From positions 1-64,000 of the forward strand of contig CAYFQM010000001.1 of NCBI GenBank assembly GCA_964345385.1: 64,000 nt of DNA, read 5' to 3'. The notes under the pieces are model-generated. The model saw only the letters and a program-made list of their open reading frames with translations. It did no database searches and was not told where the DNA came from. A program made the translations under genes and the position numbers. The DNA is from CAG-1000 sp964345385 (lineage in GTDB: Bacteria; Bacillota_I; Bacilli_A; RF39; UBA660). Within the stretch, counting starts at the first letter, position 1, and every line of letters begins with the position of its first letter. This document shows, in pieces, positions 1 through 8,958 of this stretch.

Positions 1-619
1 CTTCCATTTCTCCAAATCTTTGTCCACCAAATTGAGCTTTACCACCTAATGGTTGTTGTGTAACCATACTATATGGTCCAGTTGCACGAGCATGTATTTT
101 ATCATCAACCATATGTATTAGTCTTATCATATACATAATTCCAACTGCAACTCTTTTATCAAATTTTTCACCTGTTCTACCATCATATAACCAAGTTTTA
201 TAATCTTCATCAAGGTTCGCTTCTTTAGTTTGTTTTTCTATATCATCTAATGTTGCACTATCAAATACTGGAGTTGCATAATGAACACCAAGTTTTTTAC
301 CAGCTATTCCTAAATGTGTTTCTAATATTTGTCCTAAGTTCATACGAGAAGGAACTCCTAATGGATTTAATATAATGTCTACTGGTGTACCATCTGGTAA
401 ATAAGGCATATCTTCTTCTGGTAATATCAATGAACAAACACCTTTATTTCCATGACGACCAGCTAATTTATCTCCTATTTGAATTTTTCTTTTCTTTACT
501 ATATATACTCTAACTACTTTAATAACTCCAGCAGCTAATTCTTCTGAGTTTTCTTTTGTAAATACTTGTACATCATGTACTATTCAAGCACTACCATGAG
601 AAACGCTTACTGATGTATC
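1..619 (-). CDS. rpoB: RNA polymerase beta subunit, C-terminal portion (partial, from left-hand contig)
   Basis: The minus strand reads as the RpoB C-terminal half from DTSVSVSHG at the gap through GDKLAGRHGNKG, LPDGTPVDIILNPLGVPSRM and GKAQFGGQRFGEME at the window edge. These are the conserved active-centre, bridge-contacting and flap-to-clamp segments of the catalytic beta subunit. The gene continues off the left edge. The frame is open except for one TGA at 584-586, at a position that is normally Gly in RpoB. The last 35 bases next to the gap look unreliable: they repeat, in diverged form, the DTSLRVPH motif found on the other side. This is therefore the same gene as 630-3218, interrupted by assembly and probably not by biology. 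Confidence 0.9.
584..586 (-). other. in-frame TGA in the rpoB contig end
   Basis: GCT-TGA-ATA is read in the otherwise open rpoB frame, where the family has Gly before the Ile-Val-x-Asp-Val segment. A one-base T to G change would restore a Gly codon. Only 33 bases separate it from the contig end. Confidence 0.75.
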
Positions 620-629
620 NNNNNNNNNN
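620..629. other. assembly gap (10 N) inside rpoB
   Basis: Ten Ns separate two contigs. Both flanks encode the same RpoB segment (DTSLRVPH to the right, DTSVSVSH to the left), so the true gap is negative: the contigs overlap rather than being separated. The frame also changes across the Ns. Confidence 0.95.
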
Positions 630-3218
630 ATGTGGTACACGAAGTGAAGTATCTCTTACTTCTCTTGTTTTTTCTCCAAATATTGCATGTAATAATTTTT
701 CTTCACTAGTCAATTCTTGCATACCTTTAGGAGTTACTTTACCAACTAATATATCATTTTCTTTTACTTCTGTCCCAATACGAACAATTCCATTTTCATC
801 AAGATTTTTTCTTGCTTCTTCTGATATATTTGGAATATCACGAGTAAACTCTTCTGGTCCTAACTTAGTATCTCTACATTCTATTTCTTTCATTTCTAAA
901 TGTATTGAAGTTAAAACATCTTCTTTTACAATTCTTTCACTTAATATAATTGCATCTTCAAAGTTATATCCATCAAAAGTCATGAAAGCTACTACTAAGT
1001 TTTTACCTAGAGCAATTTCTCCTTTATCACAAGATGGTCCATCAGCAATTATTTCACCCTTACGCACTTTATCATTTTTCTTTACTATTGGTTTTTGATT
1101 ATAACATGTTTCTGCATTACTTCTTTCATATGATATAAGTTCATAAGTTCTTTTTTCTTTAGCACCTTTAATAACTATCTTTTTAGAATCAACATATTCA
1201 ACAATTCCATCTATATCACTTACAACGCATACTCCAGAATCTTTTGCAACTGAATGTTCAACACCTGTTCCTACTATAGGTGCTTCAGTTACTAATAATG
1301 GAACAGCTTGCCTTTGCATATTAGCTCCCATTAAAGTTCTATTCGCATCATCATGTTCCATAAATGGAATTAAACTAGTTGTTACAGAAACTATTTGTGA
1401 AGGTGCAACATCAATATAATCTACTTTATCTTTAGATACTAATAAGTTTTCTCCTTCATGTCTAACAGGAACAATATCATCTTCAATCATTCCTTTACTA
1501 TCTATATTTATTGTTGCTTGACTAATATAATAATCTTCTTCTTCATCAGCAGTAAAATATTCTATTTCATCTAAAACTTTAGAATCTACTACTTTTCTAT
1601 ATGGTGTCATAATAAAACCATATTCATTAATCTTAGCATATGAAGCTAAAGATGTAATTAATCCAATATTTTGACCTTCTGGTGTTTCAATTGGACAAAT
1701 TCTTCCATAATGTGATGGATTAACATCTCTTACTTCAAATCCAGCCCTATCTCTTGATAAACCTCCAGGACCTAATGCACTTAGTCTTCTTTTGTCATTA
1801 AGCTCTGCTACAGGATTTATTTGATCCATAAATTTTGATAGTTGAGATGAACCAAAAAATTCTTTTAAAGCAGCTGTTAATGGACGAATATTAATTAATG
1901 ATTTAGGAGTTACTGCATCTATTTCTTGAGTAGACATCTTATCTCTAATTTGTCTTTCCATACGAGCAATACCTATTCTAAATTGTTGAGAAATTAACTC
2001 TCCTACTTGTCTTACTCTTCTATTACCAAGATGATCTATTTCATCAAAATGACCAATTCCATATAATAAACTAATATAATATGAAAGTGATGCATATACA
2101 TCAGGTATAGTAAGTCTTCTATCATCAATAGTTTGATCATTACCAATTACTTTAATTATCTTATTACTTTCATCATTTGCATATAACAATATTTCTTGCA
2201 CTTTATTATATGTATCTAATTCTTCATTTATAGTTACTTCTTTAACACCATAACCTTCACTTAAGTAAGGCTTTAACTCACTTAAAAGTTCTTTAGTGAT
2301 AATATCACCTTTCTTAGCAATAGTTTTTCTTCCTACTTTAATATCTTGCGCTAGTTTATTATTAAGTAATCTATCTACCACATTTAACTTTTTATTAAAT
2401 TTATATCTACCAACTTTACCTAAATCATATCTAAATCTATCAAAAAACCTAGTTATTAATTGGTTTTTAGCACTATCTAATGTTGCAGGTTCACCCGGTC
2501 TTAATTTTTCATATATTTCTATTAATGCTTCATCAGTATTTTTAGTAGAATCTTTTGTAAGAGTATTAACTAAATAATCATCTTTTCCAAATAATTTTAA
2601 TATTTCTTCATCACTACTAAGACCCAATGCTCTTAATAAAGTTGTTACTGGTACTTTTCTAGTTCTATCTATTCTTACATATAAAATACCTCTTGCATCA
2701 AGTTCATACTCAAGCCAAGTTCCTTTGTTTGGTCTTATTTCGTTAGAAATAATATGTCTACCTGTTTTATCAATTTCACTTTTATAATAACAAGAAGGCC
2801 CCATAACAAGTTGATTATTAATAACTCTTTCTGCTCCATTTATAATAAATGATGCAGTATCAGTCATCAATGGAATATCACCTAAGAAAATTTCTTGTTC
2901 TTTTACCTCACCTGTTTCATTTATAAATAGTCTAGCTTGTACTTTTAAAGAAGCAGAATAAGTAAGTTTCCTTTCTTTACACTGTTTTACAGTATACTTT
3001 GATGGCTCAAAATGATATTCACCAAATTCCAACGACAAAGAACCGGAGAAACTATCTACCGGAAATATATCATCGAAAATTTCTTTTATTCCTTCCTTCA
3101 AAAATTTGTCAAATGAATCTTTTTGTACCTCTAAAAGATTCGATAATTCTAATGTACGTTTTGTAGAGAAATTTCTTCTTTCTCTATGGTCACCAAATTT
3201 CATTGTTTTGTATGCCAC
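630..3218 (-). CDS. rpoB: RNA polymerase beta subunit, N-terminal portion (broken at gap)
   Basis: This is the catalytic beta subunit of RNA polymerase: 863 residues, from the N-terminus to DTSLRVPH at the gap. The beta protrusion and lobe come first. The rifampicin pocket follows (SSQLSKFMDQINP, then NDKRRLSALGPGGL), then RDRAGFEVRDVNPSHYGRIC and CPIETPEGQNIGLI. GTG at 3216-3218 is taken as start because a GGGGTG ribosome site lies just upstream; the ATG five codons in is the alternative. It follows rplJ-rplL and the RsmC-like gene, as in Bacillus, but has its own promoter. At the position of E. coli His526 it carries Asp (codon 1794-1796), a classic rifampicin-resistance state, while Asp516 and Ser531 are kept. 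The C-terminal half continues at 1-619. Confidence 0.97.
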
Positions 3219-3288
3219 TTTTTCACCCCAATCCTAAAATTTTTAAAGAACACAATATCTAAAATAAACAAACACATTGCAATTTATA

Positions 3289-3318
3289 ATTCTATCATAT
3301 ATATTTCAAATAAGTCAA
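3289..3318 (-). promoter_or_regulatory. putative promoter of rpoB
   Basis: On the minus strand TTGACT (3313-3318) and TAGAAT (3289-3294) are separated by 18 bases, about 70 bases before the GTG start. It lies between the methyltransferase gene and rpoB, so rpoB need not depend on read-through from rplJL. Confidence 0.55.
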
Positions 3319-3328
3319 TATATTTTGA

Positions 3329-3916
3329 TTAATTAGTTACTTTAAATATAAAATATCCCTTTTCTTTATTTAAAATTTCAACTTTATATTTTTCTTCTAT
3401 TATTTTTTTAATAGTTTTTGCTCCTTGTTTTTTTCTTATAACAAAATATAACCTACCATTTTTATTTAAATGATCAAAAGAACCAAGCAATATTTCTAAT
3501 ACTTTTTCTCTTCCAGCTCTTATAGGTGGATTAGTTATAATAACATCGTATTTACTAGTTACATTACTATAAGCATCACTTTCAAATATGTTGCCTTTAA
3601 ATTCTGTTTTTTTTGCATTTCTTTTAGCTAAATGCACTGCTCGTTTATTAATATCTATCATATCAACATAACTATTATTAACTACAGATATAACTATTCC
3701 AAGAAAACCATATCCACAGCCAACATCTAATACTTTATAATTTTCACTTACATCTTTTAAATATGATTCAACTAATAATTTACTTCCATAATCAATATGC
3801 TTTTTACTAAAAACTCCATTATCAGTTAAAAATGTAAATGAAAAAGAAAGATAAGAATATTTTAACTCTTTTATTTCACTTGTTAAATTTTGATTATTAG
3901 TAAAATAATGTATCAT
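3329..3916 (-). CDS. RsmC-like class I SAM-dependent methyltransferase (YbxB type)
   Basis: A 195-residue Rossmann methyltransferase. Motif I is VLDVGCGYGFLGI, the acidic end of beta 2 is MIDINKRAV, and the catalytic motif IV is NPPIRAG, as in the RsmC/YbxB family that methylates guanine N2 of 16S rRNA. It is half the length of E. coli RsmC (it lacks the N-terminal pseudo-domain), as is usual for YbxB. The position between rplL and rpoB is the Bacillus ybxB position. The second ATG (start 3916) fits the GGGAG site better than the one six bases upstream. The exact target base is not shown by the sequence. Confidence 0.85.
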   Translation of the reverse strand: MIHYFTNNQNLTSEIKELKYSYLSFSFTFLTDNGVFSKKHIDYGSKLLVESYLKDVSENYKVLDVGCGYGFLGIVISVVNNSYVDMIDINKRAVHLAKRNAKKTEFKGNIFESDAYSNVTSKYDVIITNPPIRAGREKVLEILLGSFDHLNKNGRLYFVIRKKQGAKTIKKIIEEKYKVEILNKEKGYFIFKVTN

Positions 3917-3949
3917 TCCCATCTCCCTTCTTTTTTATATACCTTATAT

Positions 3950-3976
3950 ACGCAAAAAGCCTTTATATTAAAGGCT
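3950..3976 (-). terminator. intrinsic terminator/attenuator after rplL
   Basis: On the minus strand AGCCTTT and AAAGGCT pair around a 5-base loop and are followed by TTTTT, directly after the rplL stop. It separates rplJL from the methyltransferase and rpoB, and may partly terminate to raise L7/L12 output over beta. Confidence 0.8.
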
Positions 3977-3981
3977 GTTAA

Positions 3982-4350
3982 TTAAGCTAGTTCTACTGTT
4001 GCGCCAACTTCTTCTAATTTTGCTTTTAATTCTTCAGCTTCAGCAGTAGGAATATTTTCTTTTACATTTCCTCCAGCATCAGCAATATCTTTTGCTTCTT
4101 TTAATCCTAAACCAGTTACTTCTCTTACAATTTTAATAACTTGTAATTTTTGAGCTCCTGCTTCTTTTAAAACAACTGTTTTAACTGAAGATGTTTCTTC
4201 TTCTTTTTGAGCTTCAACTGGTGCAGCTACTGCTACAGCACTTGGATCTACTCCAAACTCTTCTTTCATCATATCAACTAATTCTTTTACTTCAAGAATT
4301 GTTTTTTCTTTTAAAGCTGCAATAATATCTTTATTTTCAATTTTTGCCAT
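3982..4350 (-). CDS. rplL: 50S ribosomal protein L7/L12
   Basis: The L7/L12 stalk protein, 122 residues, which recruits translational GTPases. It has the N-terminal helical dimerisation region (IIAALKEKTILEVKELVDMM), a short Ala/Val/Glu hinge (about 36-52), and the conserved C-terminal domain with KLQVIKIVREVTGLGLKEAK. The length is typical. Its ATG overlaps the rplJ stop (TAATG), so the two are translationally coupled. A terminator follows directly. Confidence 0.97.
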   Translation of the reverse strand: MAKIENKDIIAALKEKTILEVKELVDMMKEEFGVDPSAVAVAAPVEAQKEEETSSVKTVVLKEAGAQKLQVIKIVREVTGLGLKEAKDIADAGGNVKENIPTAEAEELKAKLEEVGATVELA

Positions 4351-4853
4351 TAGTTATTTCCTCCTTCTTCTAACTTTTCAGCATATAAATTCAATCCTAT
4401 ACTTAAATTTTTCAAATGTTCTATTAAACCGCCAGCAAACATTGTAAGTAATCCTTCCATACTTGGAATTGTTGCATATTCATTTATTACTTTTGTATCT
4501 ACTACCTTACCATCAATAAATCCTACTTTTATTTCAAGTGCTGGATGAGTTTTAGCAAACTGACTTACTATTTTTATAGGTTCAATAATATCAGTAGAAA
4601 AAACATAAATATTTGGTCCTTGCATAAAATCATCAAGTTCTATTTTCTTTTTATTAATTGCTAAGTTCATTAAAGTGTTTTTATATACTTTAATTTCAGA
4701 ACCACATTCTTTTAAGTTTTTTCTTAATAATGCAAGTTCAGTAACTGTAAGTCCTTGATAATTAAGAAGTAAAAAAGTTTTAGATGAATCTAGTTTTTGA
4801 ACTATTTCATTAACAACATTTTCTTTTTGTTTTAGAATTTCTTTACTTGCCAC
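4350..4853 (-). CDS. rplJ: 50S ribosomal protein L10
   Basis: Ribosomal protein L10 (167 residues), base of the L7/L12 stalk and repressor of its own operon. The N-terminus has the usual LLLNYQGLTVTELALLRKNL segment, followed by the KVYKNTLMNLAI segment that binds 23S rRNA. The C-terminal helix that carries L7/L12 dimers is present. GTG at 4851-4853 is the start, preceded by an AAAGGAGGAAGAA ribosome site that sits at the end of an L10 leader. It forms an operon with rplL. Confidence 0.97.
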   Translation of the reverse strand: MASKEILKQKENVVNEIVQKLDSSKTFLLLNYQGLTVTELALLRKNLKECGSEIKVYKNTLMNLAINKKKIELDDFMQGPNIYVFSTDIIEPIKIVSQFAKTHPALEIKVGFIDGKVVDTKVINEYATIPSMEGLLTMFAGGLIEHLKNLSIGLNLYAEKLEEGGNN

Positions 4854-4861
4854 TTCTTCCT

Positions 4862-4968
4862 CCTTTTAACTATTTAAAAAGTTTCCAAAAGGAAACTTGT
4901 ATTCAAATGAATAAATTGTTTCCTCGGTAAGATTTATGTTAGTACTTACTGTCTTTGGTCACTTCACG
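4862..4968 (-). ncRNA. L10 leader (autoregulatory mRNA leader of rplJ-rplL)
   Basis: The minus strand carries the conserved L10-leader pieces AAGACAGTAAG and CTTACCGAGG, which pair to form the kinked L10/L12-binding arm. A GTTTCC/GGAAAC hairpin (around 4882-4900) follows, just before the rplJ ribosome site. In the known family the L10-(L12)4 complex binds here to repress the operon. Confidence 0.85.
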
Positions 4969-4974
4969 CTTATG

Positions 4975-5003
4975 ATTATATAACATACTTTTAAAATTGT
5001 AAA
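4975..5003 (-). promoter_or_regulatory. promoter of rplJ-rplL
   Basis: TTTACA (4998-5003) and TATAAT (4975-4980) have exact 17-base spacing on the minus strand, just upstream of the L10 leader. The -35 box lies within a few bases of the rpe stop. Confidence 0.75.
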
Positions 5004-5009
5004 GCTTTT

Positions 5010-5645
5010 TTATAAATTTTTTAAAAATTCTATATTATTTATAATATCTTTATGAATATATGAAGCACTAACTAGCATATCAGCTCCAGCTTCTCCTGCT
5101 AATAAAGATGTTTCTTCATTTATACCACCATCTACAGAAATAATAGTTTTATAATTGTTTTTAAAAATATATTCTTTTAATGTTCTAATTTTTTCTAAAG
5201 ACTCGTGCATAAATGTTTGATAAGACTCTCCTGGTTCAACACTCATAATAAGTACTTGATCTATTTTATCTAAATATGGATAAAGATCTTCTACTTTAGT
5301 ATTTGGCTTTATAGATATTCCTACTAATAAACCATAAGATTTAATTTTATCAATAATTTTGTCAATATCTTTTACTGCCTCATAATGAAATATTAAATAC
5401 TCTGTATTAATAAGAGCATAATCTTCTATATATTTTTCTGGTTTATCAACCATTAAATGAACATCAAACTTCATATTAGTATTAGAAACTATTTTTTTAA
5501 TTTCACTATAAGTCCATGTTTTATTTTTAACAAACTTTCCATCCATGATATCTAAATGTATATAATCTGCTTTTGACTTAGATACTTCTTTTACTATATC
5601 AGATGGTTTAATACTATTTGATAATATAGAAACAGATACTTTCAT
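5010..5645 (-). CDS. rpe: ribulose-phosphate 3-epimerase
   Basis: Interconverts ribulose 5-phosphate and xylulose 5-phosphate in the pentose phosphate pathway (211 residues, TIM barrel). Metal and catalytic motifs are present: ADYIHLDIMDGKFV (catalytic Asp), FDVHLMV (metal His), IFHYEA, MSVEPGESYQ and the phosphate-binding SVDGGINEET. It is more diverged than most Rpe, but these elements are intact. Its ATG overlaps the rsgA stop (ATGA). It is the last gene of the rlmN-prpC-prkC-rsgA-rpe operon, the same order as in Bacillus. No clear terminator follows. Confidence 0.9.
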   Translation of the reverse strand: MKVSVSILSNSIKPSDIVKEVSKSKADYIHLDIMDGKFVKNKTWTYSEIKKIVSNTNMKFDVHLMVDKPEKYIEDYALINTEYLIFHYEAVKDIDKIIDKIKSYGLLVGISIKPNTKVEDLYPYLDKIDQVLIMSVEPGESYQTFMHESLEKIRTLKEYIFKNNYKTIISVDGGINEETSLLAGEAGADMLVSASYIHKDIINNIEFLKNL

Positions 5646-6469
5646 TTTCCCTCCCCTAACAATTTAATATAATTATCATATCTAAACTTTTTAATTACAT
5701 TTTTCTTTACTAACTTTTTTATATAACAACCTTCTTCTTTATCATGTAAACAAGATTTATATTTACACTTGTGTACAAAGTCTTTGTAATACTTTCTTAT
5801 ATCTTCTTTTTTAATGTCTAATGTAACCGATGAAAAACCAGGAGTATCTGCGACTAAACCATTACCTATTTTTAAAAGTTCTACTAATCTAGTTGTATGC
5901 TTTCCTCTTCCTAATGCAAGAGAAACTTCATCTGTTTTTAATTTTAAAGATTTATCTATACGATTTAAAAGTGTGCTTTTACCACTTCCTGTTTGACCAC
6001 AAAGTGCAACTGTTACTCCATCAAACTCTTTTTTTATTTTTTTAATTTGATAATTATAATATACTTTAATACCTATTTTTTTATAATAATTAACATATTT
6101 TTTAATATCTAATTTTTCTTTAAATTTTAATTTATCTGTTTTGGTAACAATAATAATTGGCTCTATATTATTTGAATATGAAATTATTAAAAATTTATCT
6201 ATTAAATAAGTTGAAAAAGCAGGAATAGTTGTACTTGATACAATTAAAAGCTTATCTATATTAGCAACCATAGGTCTATCTAAACTATTTCTTCTTTTAT
6301 ATATTTTTTCAATCGTTTTATTTGCTATATCTACTAAACAATAATCTCCTACTAATGTAAAAACATTTTCATTTCTAAGTTTTCCTCTTACTATGCAATC
6401 TACTACATCCCCATTATCAAGTAAAACAGTATGTATAAATTTATTAATACATATTATTTTTCCTTTCAT
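5642..6469 (-). CDS. rsgA: small-subunit biogenesis GTPase RsgA (YloQ)
   Basis: A circularly permuted GTPase that checks late 30S ribosome assembly (275 residues). An N-terminal OB fold (1-65) precedes G motifs in permuted order: TKTDKL (G4), then the P-loop GQTGSGKSTLLNR (G1), the TTRLVELL switch (G2) and DTPGF (G3). A C-terminal Cys-Cys-His-Cys zinc knuckle (CKYKSCLHDKEEGC) is complete. It sits between prkC and rpe, as in Bacillus, where the PrkC kinase phosphorylates this protein. Confidence 0.95.
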   Translation of the reverse strand: MKGKIICINKFIHTVLLDNGDVVDCIVRGKLRNENVFTLVGDYCLVDIANKTIEKIYKRRNSLDRPMVANIDKLLIVSSTTIPAFSTYLIDKFLIISYSNNIEPIIIVTKTDKLKFKEKLDIKKYVNYYKKIGIKVYYNYQIKKIKKEFDGVTVALCGQTGSGKSTLLNRIDKSLKLKTDEVSLALGRGKHTTRLVELLKIGNGLVADTPGFSSVTLDIKKEDIRKYYKDFVHKCKYKSCLHDKEEGCYIKKLVKKNVIKKFRYDNYIKLLGEGK

Positions 6470-6472
6470 TTA

Positions 6473-8221
6473 TTAACCCTCTGGTTCTTCTTCTGGAGGA
6501 GTTTGAGGTTCTTCTTCAACTATTTTTTTCTTTGTTATTTTAATTGTTACTGTTACTCCACTTACTACTTCAGTATTTGCAGCAGGAGATTGATGTATTA
6601 TAGTACCTGCTGGATAATCATTTGTTTCTTCATAATTTATTTTTAATTTTAAACCATGAGTTCTACAATATTCTTCTACTGATCCTACTGAATAACCACT
6701 AGTAAAATCAGGATATTTATATACTATATCTGGTATAAATATAGTAATTTGTTTACCAGGCTTTACTGCTTCTCCTACACTAGGTTCTGTTCTTAATACT
6801 GTGTTTTCTTCTTTTTTATCATCTTCACTTATTTTTTCTTTTTCTATTACTACATTACAATCACATTTTTCTTCAAGTTTACCTTTTACTTCTAAATAAT
6901 TTTGTCCAGTAAAGTCTTCTACTATATAAACTTGCATTCCAGAAGAAACATATAAATATATTGTGGTTCCTATTTTTATTTTAATTCCTGCTTCTGGACT
7001 AGTTTTAACTACATTATCTTCTTCAATAGTTTCGCTAGCTACATATTTATACTCTGAACTAACATTAAAACCAAGATCAGTTAATATATTAGATGCTTCT
7101 TTTATTGTTTTATCCGAAACATCTGGTATATATACTGCTTTATTTTTCTTTTCATCTAACTTTGTATACACAACTAGCCCTATTGTAACTATAAGAATAA
7201 GCCCCACAAAAATACTAAGAAGTATAATTAATATTTTATTAGCTTTTTTATTATCATCTATTTCTTCTTCTATTAACTTTTTTTCTTCTTCTTTTTCTTT
7301 TTTTAATTTAATTTCTTCTACTTCTTTATCTAACGATTTAGTCTCATCCAAATCATTTTCTGGATATTTATAAACATATCTTTTTTCATCTTGACGAAAA
7401 GCATCTAAACAAGTTTTTATATCTTCATGCATCTGCCTTGCATCTTTATATCTATTCTTTGGATTTTTAGCAGTTGCTTTTAATATAACATTTTCAAGTG
7501 ATTGTGGAATAGAAGGAATTTCTTTTTTTATACTAGGCAAAGGTTCCTTTAAATGTTTTAAAGCTATTTCAACAGCAGATTCTCCTTTATATGGAAGTTT
7601 ACCAGCTAATAACTCATACATCATTATACCCATTGAATAAATATCACTTTTTATAGTTGATCCTTTTCCATTAGCTTGTTCTGGTGGTAAATAATGTACT
7701 GTTCCCATTACACTATTTGTTTGAGTAAGTTGAGTAGAGTTTAAAGCAGTTGATACACCAAAATCCGTTATTTTAATAACACCATTAGAAAGCATCATTA
7801 TATTTTGTGGTTTAATATCTCTATGAATAATATATGCATCATGAGCATGTGCCATTCCATCTGCCACTTGAAGCATAATATCTATTACTTCTGTTATAGA
7901 AAGTTTTTCTCTTGCTTTTAATATTTGTTTTAATGTTTTACCATCAACATACTCCATAACAATATAGTATCCGCATTCATCTTCTCCTACATCATACATC
8001 TCAACTATATTAGGATGAGATAAACTAGAAGCAGATAAAGCTTCTCTTTGAAAACGTCTTACAAACTTATCATCATTTGCTAGGTCTCCACGAAGAACTT
8101 TAACAGCAACATTTCTATCTAATATTTCATCATGTGCTAAATAAACATTAGCCATTCCGCCCTCACCTAATGTTTTAATTATTTGATATCTATCATTAAT
8201 TTTAGAACCTTTCACTATCAC
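6473..8221 (-). CDS. prkC: PASTA-domain Ser/Thr protein kinase
   Basis: A membrane Hanks-type kinase of 582 residues. The kinase domain (about 10-270) has the Gly loop GEGGMANV (19-26), Lys41, HRDIKPQN (133-140) and DFG (153-155), all intact. A Lys/Glu-rich linker leads to one membrane segment (about 330-350). Outside are three PASTA repeats (about 362-430, 431-498, 499-565), which bind muropeptides or lipid II in the family. The tail is Glu/Pro-rich. The GTG start overlaps the prpC stop (TAGTG), coupling kinase and phosphatase. Targets are unknown here; FHA domains, which read phosphothreonine, occur in EssC at 42297-46874. Confidence 0.96.
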   Translation of the reverse strand: MIVKGSKINDRYQIIKTLGEGGMANVYLAHDEILDRNVAVKVLRGDLANDDKFVRRFQREALSASSLSHPNIVEMYDVGEDECGYYIVMEYVDGKTLKQILKAREKLSITEVIDIMLQVADGMAHAHDAYIIHRDIKPQNIMMLSNGVIKITDFGVSTALNSTQLTQTNSVMGTVHYLPPEQANGKGSTIKSDIYSMGIMMYELLAGKLPYKGESAVEIALKHLKEPLPSIKKEIPSIPQSLENVILKATAKNPKNRYKDARQMHEDIKTCLDAFRQDEKRYVYKYPENDLDETKSLDKEVEEIKLKKEKEEEKKLIEEEIDDNKKANKILIILLSIFVGLILIVTIGLVVYTKLDEKKNKAVYIPDVSDKTIKEASNILTDLGFNVSSEYKYVASETIEEDNVVKTSPEAGIKIKIGTTIYLYVSSGMQVYIVEDFTGQNYLEVKGKLEEKCDCNVVIEKEKISEDDKKEENTVLRTEPSVGEAVKPGKQITIFIPDIVYKYPDFTSGYSVGSVEEYCRTHGLKLKINYEETNDYPAGTIIHQSPAANTEVVSGVTVTIKITKKKIVEEEPQTPPEEEPEG

Positions 8222-8958
8222 TATTCATCATCCCTTTTCAAATAAGCAACAGTTATATTATCAGTTCCCCCTCTTGCATTGCTTTTCATTATTAATTTAT
8301 TTATTTGCTCTTCAATAGTTAATTCTTGATCATTTAATACTTTTTCTATTTGTTCTTTAGTTAACATATTAGTTAATCCATCACTACATAAAAGTATTCC
8401 ATCAACAGTTTTTTCTACATCAAAAATATCTATTTCAATTATTTCTGCAGCACCTAATGCTTTCATTAAAATATTTTTTTGTGGATGCATTTGAGCATCA
8501 TTTATACTTATTTCTCCGCTTTCTAATAATAAGTTAACTAAAGTATGATCTTTTGTTACTTTATAAAGTTTACCTTGTTTTAATACATAACCACTAGAAT
8601 CACCTACATTACCAAATAATAAAAAGTCATTTGTTAAGATGGCACATACACAAGTAGTTCCAAGACCTGATGCATCAACATGTGATTCAGCATATCTTAA
8701 TATTTTTACATTTATTTCATCTATTATTTCTTTTAACCAAACTACAGCTTCTTCTTTAGTTCCGATGCTAGACATAGCTATAAATCTTTTGCCCAGCTCA
8801 TTTACAACTAATGAACTAGCCACTTCTCCGGCTTTATGTCCACCCATACCATCAGCAACTACCATTAAATATTCATTGTTTAAATTTTTTACTATTGTAA
8901 CAGAATCTTCATTATGATTTCTAACTTTTCCAGGATCTGTTTGATAAAATGTTATCAT
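8221..8958 (-). CDS. prpC: PP2C-type protein phosphatase
   Basis: A Mn-dependent Ser/Thr phosphatase (245 residues), the partner of PrkC. All metal-ligand motifs of the PP2C family are visible: VADGMGGHKAGEVAS, FGNVGDSSGYV, LLCSDGLTNML and GGTDNITVAYL. It is soluble, with no membrane segment. Its start overlaps the end of rlmN and its stop overlaps the prkC start, so the three are translated as a coupled block. It counteracts PrkC phosphorylation in relatives. Confidence 0.95.
   Translation of the reverse strand: MITFYQTDPGKVRNHNEDSVTIVKNLNNEYLMVVADGMGGHKAGEVASSLVVNELGKRFIAMSSIGTKEEAVVWLKEIIDEINVKILRYAESHVDASGLGTTCVCAILTNDFLLFGNVGDSSGYVLKQGKLYKVTKDHTLVNLLLESGEISINDAQMHPQKNILMKALGAAEIIEIDIFDVEKTVDGILLCSDGLTNMLTKEQIEKVLNDQELTIEEQINKLIMKSNARGGTDNITVAYLKRDDE

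Noticed and set aside
584..586. UGA recoded as Gly or Trp throughout this genome
   Set aside because: TGA ends rsgA, gatA, pssA and the VirB4-N gene at ATGA overlaps, and Trp is TGG in conserved positions. A single TGA beside a contig end is better explained by error or a foreign contig.
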